Assembly: GCA_023101725.1 (NCBI GenBank)
Contig: JALJCO010007818.1
Span: 481,529 to 545,528 of the forward strand
Source: Atherinomorus stipes
Taxonomy: Eukaryota > Chordata > Actinopteri > Atheriniformes > Atherinidae
Direction: 5' to 3'
Length of the DNA stretch: 64,000 bases
The position numbers and the translations under genes are program-made. The notes under the pieces are model-generated. The model searched no databases and had not been told where the DNA came from. It saw nothing but the letters and a program-made list of their open reading frames with translations. Position 1 is the first letter of the stretch; every line of letters starts with the position of its first letter. Positions 12,901 to 22,000 of the stretch are shown here, one piece after another.

Positions 12901-15352
12901 CCGGTATTGAGCTTTTTGGCCGCGATGTGCTGAAGCACGTATATTCACAGACGACGCAGACCGTCCCTTTGCGAGAACATTTGCATCCATAGTAAGTATA
13001 TCCCAGGCCTTAGACGTTCTCGTTCCATTCCATGATGAACGCAGCCCCGCCCTCGCATCCACGTTGCCATGGTGACTCGTTGAATTGGGGCTCCATTGAT
13101 GCTAGCTGTTTATCCTGGTGGTGCATGTGCAAAACCATTTTGAGTTTGTTAAATCAACTCAAATCAGCTCTTCTAAAACCAAAAACTCAGAGTTTCCTAG
13201 CTCAGAGTAGATCAGCTCTGAGTTCAGGGTTAGACTCAGAGTTTGTTAAACCTGCTTCGTGAAACGGACTTCAGCTCAGAAACCTGCAGGAATTTCCAGC
13301 TCCACTATTCCTTCCCAACATTGGCCGCGTTTCCCAGATTAATTAAGACACTCTTAACGCTGAGGTCCTCCTTAAGTCACTTCTTAAAGGTGCCTTGTTT
13401 GGACGTTGCGTTTCCCAGATGCACTCTTAACTCAGTAGCTTCTTTATTTTCAGGAGCGGCCAGACCCACTCTTTCGACCCTTCTTTAACGTTCCCCCTGC
13501 TAAGGGAACAACAGGCCCATCTAGTCACTTTTGGAAACGACACTATTTCCCGTGAAAAAAAAGTAGAAAATGGAAATTATTAAAAATGGACCTATTCACG
13601 GATCAGTTGTTGTATTTTGAGTCATGTTTTCTCACTCATGTCATAATGTCAATCATCTATGATGGAAGAAAACTGTAGTTACCGAGTGAATGACAGAAAA
13701 TATTGTGGTTAAGTTTAATCATAATGGCAAGATAGGCCTCCCTATACTTAGCTTACGTTAGATAAAGCTGTGGGTATCAACCACAGAAACAAAAACATTG
13801 TGGTAGGAATTGTACGCAAATTATACGCAATCTATGAGGACTCACGTCATATTTACGCATTAGTCAGCTGTTCATGATGAGATGCACCTGCTTCGCTCAA
13901 TAAAAGCATGGCCATTTACGCATACCCGTATCAGACATCATGGCTGCTTTACAGCAAATTTTGGTAGCAAACCAACAGCGTCGCCGTAGACGGAGTGACA
14001 CTGTGTATGTACATGCTTTCATGCGCCAGCATTTCGGTCCTCTTGGTCTGGCTCTGAAATTCCTGCCATTTTTTTCGCACCGCAACCCAGTCGCGCACAC
14101 TGCAAGGGCTGGATGGGGACATTTTCAGCGCTATTGATTGCCATGCCCTGGCCTTTGCTTCTGTCTTTTTTCCCCTTTGTCCCTCCAAAGAGAATGCTTT
14201 TTTTACCTGCCACTTCTTCAATCAGAATCGCCATCTCCTCTGGCGTGAAGGCCGGAGAGCGCTTCATCCTCTTGGTGGGGTTCCCTTCAGCCATTACGTC
14301 AACAAATAGCGTCAGAATGACCATTATTTATAGGGCATCTGTAAATTTCCAATCGCCTACACCTGTTTAGCACAATTTGGCCAATTACACAATATACAAT
14401 GACCTTTTCAATGAATATTTGCAATCACTGGTAATCACATGCATATTTTTAACAGTTTGTCTTCTTGCACAAACACATAAACGTATAAATGGGCTCAATA
14501 TCAGCGTCGGAAAATAACCTCCACACTAAATGAATGGTGTCGATCGATATACCTGACCTCGATTGCTTTTTTTTCAGCACCCCGGGAAGTGGATAGCTTC
14601 TGTTAGGACCTTCTAAAGATGTAGCGTAGCCAAGACGTTTCTCAGGAAATAAGAACGCGTGAAAGAAGCAATCTGGGAAACGGGCGTATCTTTGCGATCC
14701 TTTGTTGGGAAGAGCTTCCTTGAGGCCTTCTTTAATCCAAAGAAGAATCTTAACTGGGAAACGCGGCCATTGTTGGTTTCACCACCAAATGTGTTGCTTT
14801 TCTCTGAGGTTCACAGACTCCTGACATTCACAGAGGTAGAAGTCAGACTTCTCTTCAATAACTTAAAAACGTGTTTTATGTTAATCAGCGTTTACTGTTA
14901 GTACCTGTGTGAAAATATGCTGATGTTAATGCAGAAACACAGAAAAGAGTTCAAAACTACCAGAGATGAAAACATTTAATGTGAGATTACAAAAAATCTC
15001 CTCTGGAAGGACTGAGTTAAGATTTTGCTTCAGGTGAGGATGAAGGGTTGAAGAGAGACTATAAAGGATTTAAAAGCTGAGGGAAAACTTTACGTTCAAA
15101 GCGGCAAGAATAAAAGTTGAACCCTTTCAAATGCATGAGAGAGAAATAAATCTGAGCAGGTGAAAGTTTAAGAGAGTTGGTGTCCTAGAAGAGCAATAAG
15201 ATAATAAATAACAAATAAAGAGAAGTACAGGAGCAAGTTCGCCCACTTTTTTTTTATCAGTTCTTTCTTTTTCTGGTCTTACCCTTGGTGCTGGAAAATC
15301 CCAAAGCAGCAAGCAAGAAGAGGGACACAATGGTCACCCTTGTCCACTCCAT
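1806..15352 (-). CDS. Alkaline phosphatase, alpl/alp3-type (5' part of gene)
   Basis: Alkaline phosphatases are GPI-anchored ectoenzymes that hydrolyse phosphomonoesters using two Zn and one Mg and a catalytic serine. Four coding exons are visible: 15283-15352, 5024-5137, 4098-4213 and 1806-1980. All have GT-AG borders and compatible phases (1, 1, 0, 1). They encode about 158 residues: a signal peptide, [23 protein letters not shown], an AARILKGQ helix and the catalytic [15 protein letters not shown] segment. The remaining roughly two thirds of a ~520-residue protein lies off the left edge. NTNVAKN and [15 protein letters not shown] resemble the tissue-nonspecific enzyme; the second Ala in DSAATATAY resembles intestinal enzymes. 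The neighbour is eif4g1, so this may be the third vertebrate ohnolog (called alp3 in zebrafish). The isozyme assignment is inference. Confidence 0.88.
1981..3289. other. Phosphatase intron 3, left part
   Basis: No exon is seen. Two loosely similar segments each end in TTCTGTATTTTACAG (2524-2582 and 3189-3249). A purine-rich stretch with an A-run occurs at about 3165-3178. The remainder is unremarkable. Confidence 0.5.
3290..3850 (+). mobile_element. LINE 3' end (L2/Rex-like), decayed
   Basis: The plus strand reads as the C-terminal end of a non-LTR retrotransposon reverse-transcriptase protein, with recognisable pieces [30 protein letters not shown] and a GHVPPG remnant. Stop codons and frameshifts are present. 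It ends in GGATAAGCAGCAAGAAAATG followed by a degenerate GATGG tail, as in common fish LINE copies. The 175-codon minus-strand ORF here is a shadow of this element. Exact LINE clade not determined. Confidence 0.75.
4098..4213 (-). CDS. Alkaline phosphatase exon 3
   Basis: The exon completes the glycine of LGDG and continues [20 protein letters not shown] to TFPHLGLAK (38 full codons). The acceptor is GTCAG just above 4213 and the donor is AAG/GTGCACAC at 4098. NRT is a potential N-glycosylation site. Phase 1 in, phase 0 out. Confidence 0.9.
4334..4916. mobile_element. TTAA-flanked MITE (583 bp)
   Basis: TTAA occurs at 4330-4333 and 4917-4920. The termini are inverted: AGGCATTATAGAAGATGTTT on the left and, reverse-complemented, GGGCATTAAAGAAGATGTTT on the right. 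No transposase is present. It lies in phosphatase intron 2, ending 107 bp from exon 2. A second copy is cut by the left window edge (1-40). Confidence 0.8.
5024..5137 (-). CDS. Alkaline phosphatase exon 2: first metal-site motif
   Basis: With the single base from exon 1 it reads [20 protein letters not shown], then [19 protein letters not shown]. The Asp of LGDG is the conserved metal ligand in this family. The acceptor is TTTGCCTGCAG above 5137 and the donor is GTGAGTTAC below 5024. Phase 1 in and out. Confidence 0.92.
5333..6226. mobile_element. TIR element (~0.9 kb) with ATTGACCTATGG ends
   Basis: The left end AATTGACCTATGGCTAAACC is matched inverted on the right by GGCTTAGCCATAGGTCAATT; both continue into a GC-rich CGCCCC stretch. 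The interior has no intact transposase frame. It is a non-autonomous DNA transposon in phosphatase intron 1. The superfamily is uncertain (Harbinger-like is possible). Confidence 0.65.
6606..6900. mobile_element. TA-flanked MITE nested in the hAT element
   Basis: Inverted termini GGGCTGGG...ATCGATACACTGAAATATCG and the complementary right arm end in CCCAGCCC. The arms are about 45 bp. TA occurs at 6604-6605 and 6901-6902. This is consistent with a Tc1/mariner-type MITE inserted into the older hAT element. Confidence 0.75.
6936..6977. repeat. Poly-T tract
   Basis: A run of about 40 bases is almost entirely T, interrupted once by C near its start. It lies just inside the cargo of the hAT element. 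Confidence 0.9.
7405..7512. repeat. Tandem repeat, ~38-bp unit, three copies
   Basis: Three successive units contain GAAGAGGTACAAC, then AGTCATCGCAATGGGAAG (the first unit is slightly shorter). They immediately precede the C-rich region. Confidence 0.85.
7560..8880 (+). repeat. Extreme C-rich, strand-asymmetric domain
   Basis: The plus strand is dominated by C and A with many runs of CCCC and almost no G beyond about 8000. Segments such as CACACACC, CCCCCACC and TCCCTCC recur irregularly. Long open frames (for example 7200-8486) result from the scarcity of T-starting stop codons and give Pro/Thr/His/Ser-rich peptides without domains. This is cargo of the hAT element, not a gene. Confidence 0.75.
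9171..10015 (+). mobile_element. Harbinger-like element with Myb-like relic
   Basis: The ends share CTCATTCATGAAAC/TTCATTCATGAAAC as inverted repeats (9171 onward; 10015 inward), with further ACGAACAG homology. Between them, 9495-9740 reads as a decayed Myb/SANT-like DNA-binding protein of the Harbinger type ([19 protein letters not shown], then frame breaks and [17 protein letters not shown] remnants). Superfamily assignment is inference. Confidence 0.55.
10016..11151. other. Phosphatase intron 1, no feature recognised
   Basis: I found no exon, transposon terminus or simple repeat of note here. Short open frames on both strands have no recognisable domains. Confidence 0.5.
11152..13269. mobile_element. 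DNA element with GTCTGTTTCAC-type ends (2.1 kb)
   Basis: The left end GTCTGTTTCACAAAGCAGGT and the right end (reverse-complemented) GTCCGTTTCACGAAGCAGGT are inverted repeats continuing into TTTAA. Near the right end are several CTCAGAG/GAGCTGA-type subterminal repeats. No intact coding frame. It encloses the GC-rich inverted cassette at 12163-12539. Possibly Harbinger/ISL2EU-like; not certain. Confidence 0.55.
12163..12556. repeat. GC-rich inverted and direct repeat cassette
   Basis: TCTATCTGCGGCTTGC at 12163 is inverted relative to GCGAGCCGCAGATAGA ending near 12539. The motif ACGACACGCCCCTGTCTTGC occurs twice in direct orientation (about 12336 and 12508). Between them is a long G-rich run (about 12396-12452) with many GGGG blocks. 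Confidence 0.7.
13323..14768 (-). mobile_element. Harbinger-like element, 1446 bp, ATT duplication
   Basis: Terminal inverted repeats GGCCGCGTTTCCCAG (left) and CTGGGAAACGCGGCC (right) are flanked by ATT on both sides (13320-13322 and 14769-14771). The interior encodes a broken Myb/SANT-like protein on the minus strand. No DDE nuclease frame was recognised. Confidence 0.7.
13949..14296 (-). pseudogene. Myb/SANT-like transposon protein, frameshifted
   Basis: Two overlapping minus-strand frames together give a Myb/SANT-like DNA-binding domain as found in Harbinger elements. They begin [20 protein letters not shown], then shift frame near 14180-14220 into [14 protein letters not shown] and [14 protein letters not shown]. 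The frameshift means it is not functional as read. Confidence 0.55.
14769..15282. other. Phosphatase intron 1, 5' end
   Basis: This is intron sequence between the Harbinger-like element and exon 1. A short T-run lies at 15247-15255. No other feature recognised. Confidence 0.5.
15283..15352 (-). CDS. Alkaline phosphatase exon 1: signal peptide
   Basis: The ATG at 15352-15350 sits in the context GCAGCCATGG. It opens [20 protein letters not shown] then STK and one base before the donor GTAAGACC. The hydrophobic core [14 protein letters not shown] is a normal secretion signal. The single leftover G completes the first Glu codon of exon 2 exactly, which supports the start and the splice. Confidence 0.88.
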
Positions 15353-15424
15353 GGCTGCAGTGCAGTAAGACCGGCTGCTTCGATCGTCCCAAAGATCAGG
15401 TCAGTGGCTGAAATCACGATTCTC

Positions 15425-15475
15425 TCCAATCACACCTGCTGTCTTTATCAGCCGGTCATAAATACATAAATACTG
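15425..15475 (-). promoter_or_regulatory. Candidate phosphatase core promoter
   Basis: On the minus strand two TATTTATG motifs (15465-15472 and 15457-15464) lie about 105-120 bases upstream of the ATG. They are followed by CTGATAAAG (GATA-like) and ATTGG. This is motif evidence only; a spliced untranslated exon further upstream is not excluded. Confidence 0.25.
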
Positions 15476-15769
15476 CAGGAAAACTTCTGACCTCTGACTG
15501 AAAAACTGCTGCTGTTGTTGGATCAGCGGAGAATGACTAAACATTGACAAACCCAACAAGTTGGGACTGAAATGAAAACAAAAATAAAATGCAATGATTT
15601 GCAAATTTCATCAAGCCATATTTTATTTCCAGTAGAACACTAACGACAAAACGGATGAGACATTTTACTATTTAATGGGGGAGAATGGGCTCATTTAGAA
15701 ACTGATGGCAGCAACGCATCTGGAAAAAGGTTCAACAGAAGGCTGGAGAGTTATCTCTGGTAAATTGGG

Positions 15770-15855
15770 TCGGCGGGGGGGGGGGGCCGGGGGGCGGGGC
15801 GGAAAAACGGCCGCCCGGAAGGGGGGGGGGGGGCGGCTGAGGGCGGGGGGCGCCA
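15770..15855. repeat. G-rich low-complexity block
   Basis: An 86-bp block is composed mainly of GGGG runs with C (for example GGGGGGGGGGGGCCGGGG). It replaces sequence expected inside the Tc1-like relic. It is either a simple-sequence expansion or a poor-quality consensus. Confidence 0.7.
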
Positions 15856-15935
15856 CATGATTCTCTCTGGAAATCACTGCATGGACTCAGGAAAACTTCC
15901 AGAAATCACCATTGGTGAACACAGTTCACCATTAA

Positions 15936-16280
15936 AGCAACCCTTACCGATCTTGCATTTCAGAAAACACAGCAAGATTCTTTGAATATAAACAGTCTCA
16001 ATGGGGTGGTGGGTCTCACACCTAAGACCCACCACCCCATTCCCTCTGCCTCCCAATGTAGAAGCAAAGGTCTGACAGGCAGGTCCCTTGGCCAATCCTA
16101 GGGGTGCACCCCACTTCAAGGATTAGTTGGAGTTTTCATTGAATATTTAGAGATTGGAATAATATTTTATTTTGATTAATGGTGGGTCTGTCTTGTATTT
16201 CAGAGTTCCATTACCTCATCCATAGCATTTTACCCTATTAGAAAAGATAGTGTAAGAATGCAACATCGGTAAGGGTTGCT
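15936..16280. mobile_element. TTAA-flanked MITE (345 bp) nested in Tc1 relic
   Basis: TTAA at 15932-15935 and 16281-16284 borders perfect inverted repeats AGCAACCCTTACCGAT. Removing it restores the Tc1-like reading order (CAGTTCACCA, then GTCCACAAATGCAGG). An internal hairpin, GGGGTGGTGGGTCT with its complement AGACCCACCACCCC, lies at about 16003-16040. Confidence 0.9.
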
Positions 16281-16292
16281 TTAAGTCCACAA

Positions 16293-16592
16293 ATGCAGGT
16301 TAAAGCTCTATCATCCAGATGTGAGCAGGATCCAGAAACACTGCCGTCTTCTGCCGAGACAAAGTGGAAAACTGTTCTGTGGTCAGATGGGTTAAAATGT
16401 GAAGTTTCCTTTGGAAACCATGGAGGCTGTGTTCTGCAGACTACAGAGGAGAGGAAGCATCCAGCTCGTTATCAGAGGACGGTTGAAAAGTCTGCATCTC
16501 TGATCATGTGGGGTTGCATTGGTGCCTATGTTGTGAGCAGCTGCCGAAGCTGTGAAGCTCCATTAATGCCGAAAAGTACATGGAGGTTTTAG
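16293..16592 (+). pseudogene. Tc1-like transposase fragment
   Basis: The fragment includes recognisable DD34E transposase pieces: KWKTVLWSDGLKCEVSFGNH and KSASLIMWGCIGAY. Internal deletions remove the preceding region and the frame ends early. It is a relic with no expected function. Confidence 0.7.
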
Positions 16593-16620
16593 AGAAGTCC
16601 AGTCCTTGGGATCTATCTTA

Positions 16621-17345
16621 AGCCCGGCATACACTGTGCGATTTTTTCAATCGTTGCTCGAAGCTCCAACTGAAATTGTGCGAATCAGTCGCAGAGTTCA
16701 AAAGTTCACAGCTTGTGATGTTTGTCCTCATTCTGTACGAACCGACTACTAGCACTGTCCATCCTCAAAGACACGTTGGGGTCTTGAACAATCCCGACAT
16801 GCAACGCAATGAATACAGCAAGTAGTAGAAGAAGAAGAAAATGAAAGAGAAGAAGAAGACAATAACAACAACAGCAGCAACGTTATGCTATCACCCAAAA
16901 AAAACTGCGGTGTCTTGGCGATTTGCGCTCCATAGGCGACGACGTCGCATGTGGACGAGGAATTGGCTGAGCAGACGTGGGCTGTACGGTCTGTTGGTTT
17001 TACAACAAGAACTCTGTCCAAATGACAAGCCAGGTCACCATCGTGCCTCTGGTTTACTTCAGTTTTTGTTTTGTGCATGCGAAATGTGAAAATCTCAGAG
17101 GAAAGAGTTCAGTCTGGTCGTGGCGCCACTTCAACATGCAATTCACTCACGAGCCAAGACAAAAATATCAAACAGGTTTGATTATCTTGCGACTCACGAT
17201 TTCTGATCGGGAGCTTGTTGTGAGGTGCCAATCGCCTCTTGTGACCCCCCAGTATACTGCACGACGCACAATTTGGCCAAGAGTCGGCCCGATTGCCAAA
17301 TTTGTCGCACAACTGGAAAATCGGCTCATAATCGCTTTACTTGAA
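16621..17345. repeat. Probable MITE, left part (GCCCGGCATACACTG end)
   Basis: It begins AGCCCGGCATACACTGTGCG, a terminus seen in fish DNA elements. GATCGGGAG and GTCGCACAACTGGAAAATCG near 17205-17330 suggest a degraded right half. No clean matching right end was found; it abuts the next repeat. Confidence 0.35.
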
Positions 17346-17351
17346 TCAAAT

Positions 17352-17490
17352 GACTGAATTCCCTCATCCACATGTCATTCAGCTCTGCAGAGGCCTGGTA
17401 ACGAGCCATTCATTTGATTCAGGTGTGTTGCAGAAGGGGAATACCGCTTAAAGTTGCAGGATAGTAGCTTTCGAGGACTGGATGGGCACA
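17352..17490. repeat. Truncated foldback hAT-type MITE
   Basis: It matches the right half of the element at 26606-26827, including AGCTCTGCAGAGG, ACGAGCCATTCATTTGATTC and GCAGGATAGTAGCTTTCGAG. The left arm is missing. Confidence 0.6.
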
Positions 17491-18344
17491 GCTGCTTTAC
17501 AGCATCCAGTGGGAATGCTACACAATAGTAAACGTCACCCTGGAACTACTTTTTAACAATGAGCTCATATTTTCCATGAAATGGTAAAATGTCTCAGTTT
17601 CAACATCTGATATGCTGTTTATGTTTATGGGACTAAAATATGAGTTTATGAAATTGATAAATCATAGCTTTCTGTTTTATCAACATTTTACGCAGCGTTT
17701 TAAACTTGTTTGGAATTGGAGATATTTATGATGCCATGCTAAAGGTCAGAGATATTACAGTGAATTGACACAACAACATGTGTTTGCGTGCTTCTCATCG
17801 TAAACGGACTTTATCTGACAGAGTTATGTAAGTGAGAAAGACAGAGTCCACCGGGACCGAGCTGGATGGCAGAAGCACCCAGCCGTTGATTTTCAATGAA
17901 TACATTAGAAGCAAGAGAACACACATATTTCATCTTTTTGTCCTAAAGTTCCCCATCACTGATTCACAGGCAGAAAAAGAGACACCATGGCAACACATGC
18001 AAGTTCGTCTTTCACTTCCTACACAAACACACACTGATAATGACACATTCATTAGAGCTAATTTGATTACATAAGGTTCTCCAATTATTTCTTTAACCTT
18101 TATTTTATCAGGCAAAACATTAAGAACAAATTACTCTGTCAGTTTGTCCCATTTTTTCAACATTAAAAGGCTAGCATGGTTATCAGAAGGAAAAACATGT
18201 TTTATGAGGACATCTGTTCAGTTTTTATATCAGTGATGAAAAGTCTTCTCTAACACAGTGAGTTGTGCTTGTCCTGAAGCTGGATATTGTGTTTCCTGAC
18301 AGCTTTTGTCTCAAAGTGACACTGAATAACATGTATAACAACTC

Positions 18345-18500
18345 CTCTGGTGGTTTACACCGACCATAATCCTCTAACTGCCGTCAGGTCTCTGAAGTGT
18401 CCTGACCGGAGGCTGATGCACACGAATCAGTTGGACATCCACCATTTTAAAGGAGCAGGAAACCCGACGGCTGTTGCTTTGCCTCGTGTGCTATTTTGTG
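18345..18500 (+). pseudogene. Ty3/gypsy RNase H relic
   Basis: The plus-strand frame contains VYTDHNPLTAVRSLKCPDRR and LDIHHFKGAGNPTAVALPRV. These match the end of the RNase H domain of gypsy-type pol polyproteins (YTDHNPLT, IKGxxNxxADALSR). The catalytic Asp of TDHNPL is present, but no other pol region or LTR surrounds it. Confidence 0.7.
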
Positions 18501-18531
18501 GTGTCTGGCATTCACACTGTCTGGTCACTAG

Positions 18532-18700
18532 AGGTAGAAAGTAACTTATTACATTTACTCAAGTTACTGTAATTAAGTAATTTTTGTGAGTAATTTGTAA
18601 TTTTTTTTTTGTATTTTTTAAAAATAAGTTATTTTATTTTTACTCAAGTACATTTTGACCTGAGTGATTTGAAAACCTCCATTACTGAGTAAAAAAAGAA
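18532..18700. repeat. Fragment of a dispersed DNA element
   Basis: It starts AGAGGTAGAAAGTAACTTAT and CATTTACTCAAGTTACTG, a terminus common in fish hAT-like repeats, and contains a T-run. The other end is not visible. Confidence 0.35.
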
Positions 18701-18805
18701 ATGCAGGGAGAGAAAAAAGTCAGCCTGGATGGGTTTATCTCTTCCTGTGAAAGAGCTGAAGAAGGAAGTCATATCCAGGGATGCACACATCCAGTCCTCA
18801 ATAGC

Positions 18806-18850
18806 TACACTCTATTGCCAGAAGTATTCGCTCACCTGCCTTGACTCACA
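18806..18850. repeat. Tc1-type terminal fragment
   Basis: It reads ACACTCTATTGCCAGAAGTA, TTCGCTCACCTGCCTTGACT, the terminus of a widespread fish Tc1 element. Only this end is present. Confidence 0.55.
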
Positions 18851-19630
18851 TCTGAGCTTAGGGGGAAGCACTACAGGTAAAAACCCTGTTTTTCATCACC
18901 TGGTCAATTTTGAGATTTTCGCTTTTTTCCCTCCTTCAACATGTTTTCTTTCAGACTAGTGTAAAACAAAAGTAAAAAATAAACATTTTAGGAGTTTATA
19001 TCATGAAACTTTGTCTGTGCACCCAAATCTCCTCAAAATGCAGCTAAAGTTGGTGTTTTTAAACGGAGCGCAGCAGCTAATAATGATAAAACTGGTATAA
19101 ACAGAAACTGGTAACTCTGGAATAAAGCCATTTGAAATTTCATTACTAAGTAGGCTAAGAAAATATTCACAGAAAAAAAGAAAGTATTCAGACCCCTTTA
19201 AACTTTTCACACTTTGTTTCATTGCAGCCATTTGCCAAAATCAAAAAAGTTCATTTTATTTCTCATTAATGTCACTCAGCACCCCATTTTGACAGAAAAA
19301 AACAGAAATGTAGAAATTTTTGCAAATTTATAAAAAACAGAAAAACTGAAATATCTCATGGTCATAAGTATTCAGACCCTTTGCTCAGTACTGAGTAAAA
19401 GTACCATTTGTGCTCGTACAGCCATGAGTATTCTTGGGAATGATGCAACAAGTGTTTCACACCTGGATTTGGGATATTCTGCATTCTTCCTAACAGATCC
19501 TCTCCAGTTCTGTCAGGTTGGATGGTGAATGGTGGTGGTCAGCCATTTTCAGGTCGTTCCAGAGATGCTCAATTGGGTTTAAGTCAGGTCCCAAGAGTGG
19601 TCCCAGAGTTGTTCTGAAGCCGCTCCTTTG

Positions 19631-19972
19631 TTATTTCAGCTGTGTGCTGAGGGTCATTATTTTGTTGGAAGGTGAACCTTCGGCCCAGTCTGAGGTCCTG
19701 AACTCTGGAAGAGCTTTTCTTCCAGGAACTCTGTACTTGGCCACATTAATCTTTTCTTCAATTGCAACCAGTTGTCCTGTCCCTGCAGCTAAAAAATACC
19801 CCCATAGCACGATGCTGCCACCACCATGTTCCACTGTTGGGTTTGTATTGGGCAGGTGATGAGCATGCCATGCTTTTCTCCACACATACCGCTTAGAATT
19901 AACTCTAAAAAGTTCAATCTTGGTCTCATCAGACCAGAGAATCCTATTTCTCACAGTCTGGGAGTCCTTCAT
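19631..19972 (-). pseudogene. Tc1 transposase, catalytic part
   Basis: The fragment contains RNRILWSDETKIELFRVNSK (first catalytic Asp in WSDET) and HGGGSIVLWGYFLAAGTGQL. It overlaps the N-terminal frame in a different phase, so at least one frameshift separates them. The end reads towards SNKIMTLSTQLK, where an intact copy has the second catalytic Asp, so that residue is lost here. Confidence 0.8.
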
Positions 19973-20390
19973 GTGTTTTATGGCAGGCTTTCATATGTCT
20001 GCACTGAGGAGAAGCTTCCATCAGACCACTGTGCCATAAAGCCCCGACTGCTGGAGGCTGCAGTGATTGCTGACTTTGTGGAACTTTCTCCATCTCCCTA
20101 CTGCATCTCTGGAGCTCAGCCACAGTGATCTTTGGGTTCTTCTTTACTCTCTCACCAAGGCTCTTCTCCCATGATTGCTGGAGTTTAGCTGGACGGCCGG
20201 GTCTAGGAAGAGTTCTGGTCATCCCAAATTTCATCCATTTAAGGACTATGGAGGCCACCGTGCTCTTAGGAACCTTTAGTGCTGCAGAAATTTTTTTGTA
20301 ACCTTGTCCAGATCTGTGCCTCGCCACAATCCTGACTCTGAGCTCCTTGGACAGTTCCTTCCACCTCATGATTTTCATTTGCTCTGACAT
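19944..20390 (-). pseudogene. Tc1 transposase, N-terminal half
   Basis: The fragment contains the paired-like helix-turn-helix: MSEQMKIMRWKELSKELRVR, KVPKSTVASIVLKWMKF and the GRP/AT-hook-like PRPGRPAKL linker. It then shifts frame within the catalytic domain. The first 100 residues are well conserved; the rest does not align in this frame. Confidence 0.8.
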
Positions 20391-20742
20391 GCACTGTGAG
20401 CTGGAAGCTCTTATAAAGACAGGTGTGTGCCTTTCCTAATCAAGTCCAATCAGTTTAATTTAACACAGCTGGACTCCAATGAGGGAGAAGAACCATCTAA
20501 AGGGGGAGAAGAAAAAAAGCCCCGAATAGGGGGGCCCCAAAAGGGGGGAAAACTTTTGCCATAATAATTTAGTTTTCTTTTTTAATAAATTTGCAAAAAT
20601 TTCTACATTTCTGTTTTTTCTGTCAAGATGGGATGCTGAGTGTACATTGAGAAATAAAATGAACTTTTTTGATTTTGGCAAATGGCTGCAATTAAAGAGT
20701 AAAAAGTTTAAAGGGATCTGAATAGATTTCATACCCACTGTA

Positions 20743-22000
20743 TGTACACATGATAAGATTCCTTTTTTTCCATTGATGTAAATACAAGAGGATGGTTGTA
20801 TTAATATTACCTATACTGAAAGAAAAAGACAGGGGGTAGGAAAAATTAAAGGGTAATAAACTAATCCTCTCATGAATCACACCTCAGGCGGATCTTGTCT
20901 GGAAGGAGCACATTTGGACACTGACCACAGCTAGCACAAAAAAATCAAGATGTAAATAAAAATTAAAATACAAATAAAAACAAATAAAAGCATCAAATAT
21001 AAAAGCAATAACCAACAGAGTAAAGTCATTAAAATAAATGATAAAAACAAAAAATTAAGTCTTGCCAGGGTTAAAAGCCAAAGAATAAAAATGAGTTTTA
21101 AGACGAGTTTTAAAAAGTGGTCAGTGAAGGAGCCCTTCTTCTATTCAAAGGTAGATTATAACTTGTCCTTTTTTTACATAATGCTGTTCAGAGGCTGTGG
21201 GACAATGACACCATAAGCTCGGCTGCTAATCCCTGAATGGTGGTCTAGGTTTGGGGTCATGGTGCACCTCTCTGAAACTGTTCATTCCCTGCTAGCATCT
21301 ATATATATATGCAGCATTTATCAGGCTCATTTTCTCATTTGCTGCTGCTTCTAAAGGCCAAAGGTAATTAGTTTAATCAGACTCAGCTGCAGAGGAAGCA
21401 AATTGATTCCAGTAACAGGTGTGCAGAGGAAGGAAACTCTGAGGACCCCTGGTGGACCACACAGTAATTAGAAAACTAACTGGAACTATTTAGAGCCACA
21501 TCTGGGTTTATTCATCAAAGACTGAACTCTGATGCATGTGCAAATTATTCAGTTTACTTCAAATATAAAATATAATCTGCTTTAAATGACTCATGACCTA
21601 TTTAGGTCCAGTATGAATCTCTGAGGTTAGCATTTTTTTCTTCTTTTTCTCATTGTTCAGATAATGTTCTTGATCCTGATAAGTCCATGCCGCATCCCCC
21701 TTTACTGATGCTGAAGACTGAGATTCAATGCAAGCATTTCTCAAGAGGACCAGACTGGTAATTCTTCTTATTCCACGTGGTTCTAATGTGGACTACAGCC
21801 CTGCTAAGGAGGACGGTTTCTCAGAGCTTCTTCCTAAGATTATGAAGAGGTTTTCATTCCTAATGTTAAAGGTTTGATCATGTATTAGATTTACTCCCAG
21901 GCATACCTTTTAGACTGTGACCATGCAGTCACAGGAACAAACAAACAGTACTGGCTTTTACTCAGATATATGGACGGGGAAATGTGGTTTTCGTGTTATA
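20743..22000. other. Intergenic, mostly unassigned
   Basis: About 20965-21170 resembles a fish retroposon 3' segment (many AAATAAAA blocks, then TTAAGACGAGTTTTAAAAAG). A short TA microsatellite lies at 21299-21310. No gene recognised. Confidence 0.4.

Larger units (their letters stand above)
15545..16610 (+). mobile_element. Tc1-like transposon relic
   Basis: It begins with CAAACCCAACAAGTTGGGAC and GCAATGATTTGCAAATTTCA, the usual 5' region of a common fish Tc1-like family. It continues into a decayed transposase reading CCACAAATGCAGGTTAAAGC onward. It is interrupted by a G-rich block (15770-15855) and a TTAA MITE. Its left end lies only about 190 bp upstream of the phosphatase ATG. Confidence 0.65.
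19165..20742 (-). mobile_element. Tc1-like transposon, ~1.6 kb, minus strand
   Basis: Long inverted arms run from the left (AGTATTCAGACCCCTTTAAA) to the right (TTTAAAGGGATCTGAATAGA, ending near the ACTGTA at about 20742). A transposase is encoded on the minus strand in broken frames. One stretch (about 20500-20545) reads as G/A-rich sequence in place of normal element sequence. Confidence 0.85.
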
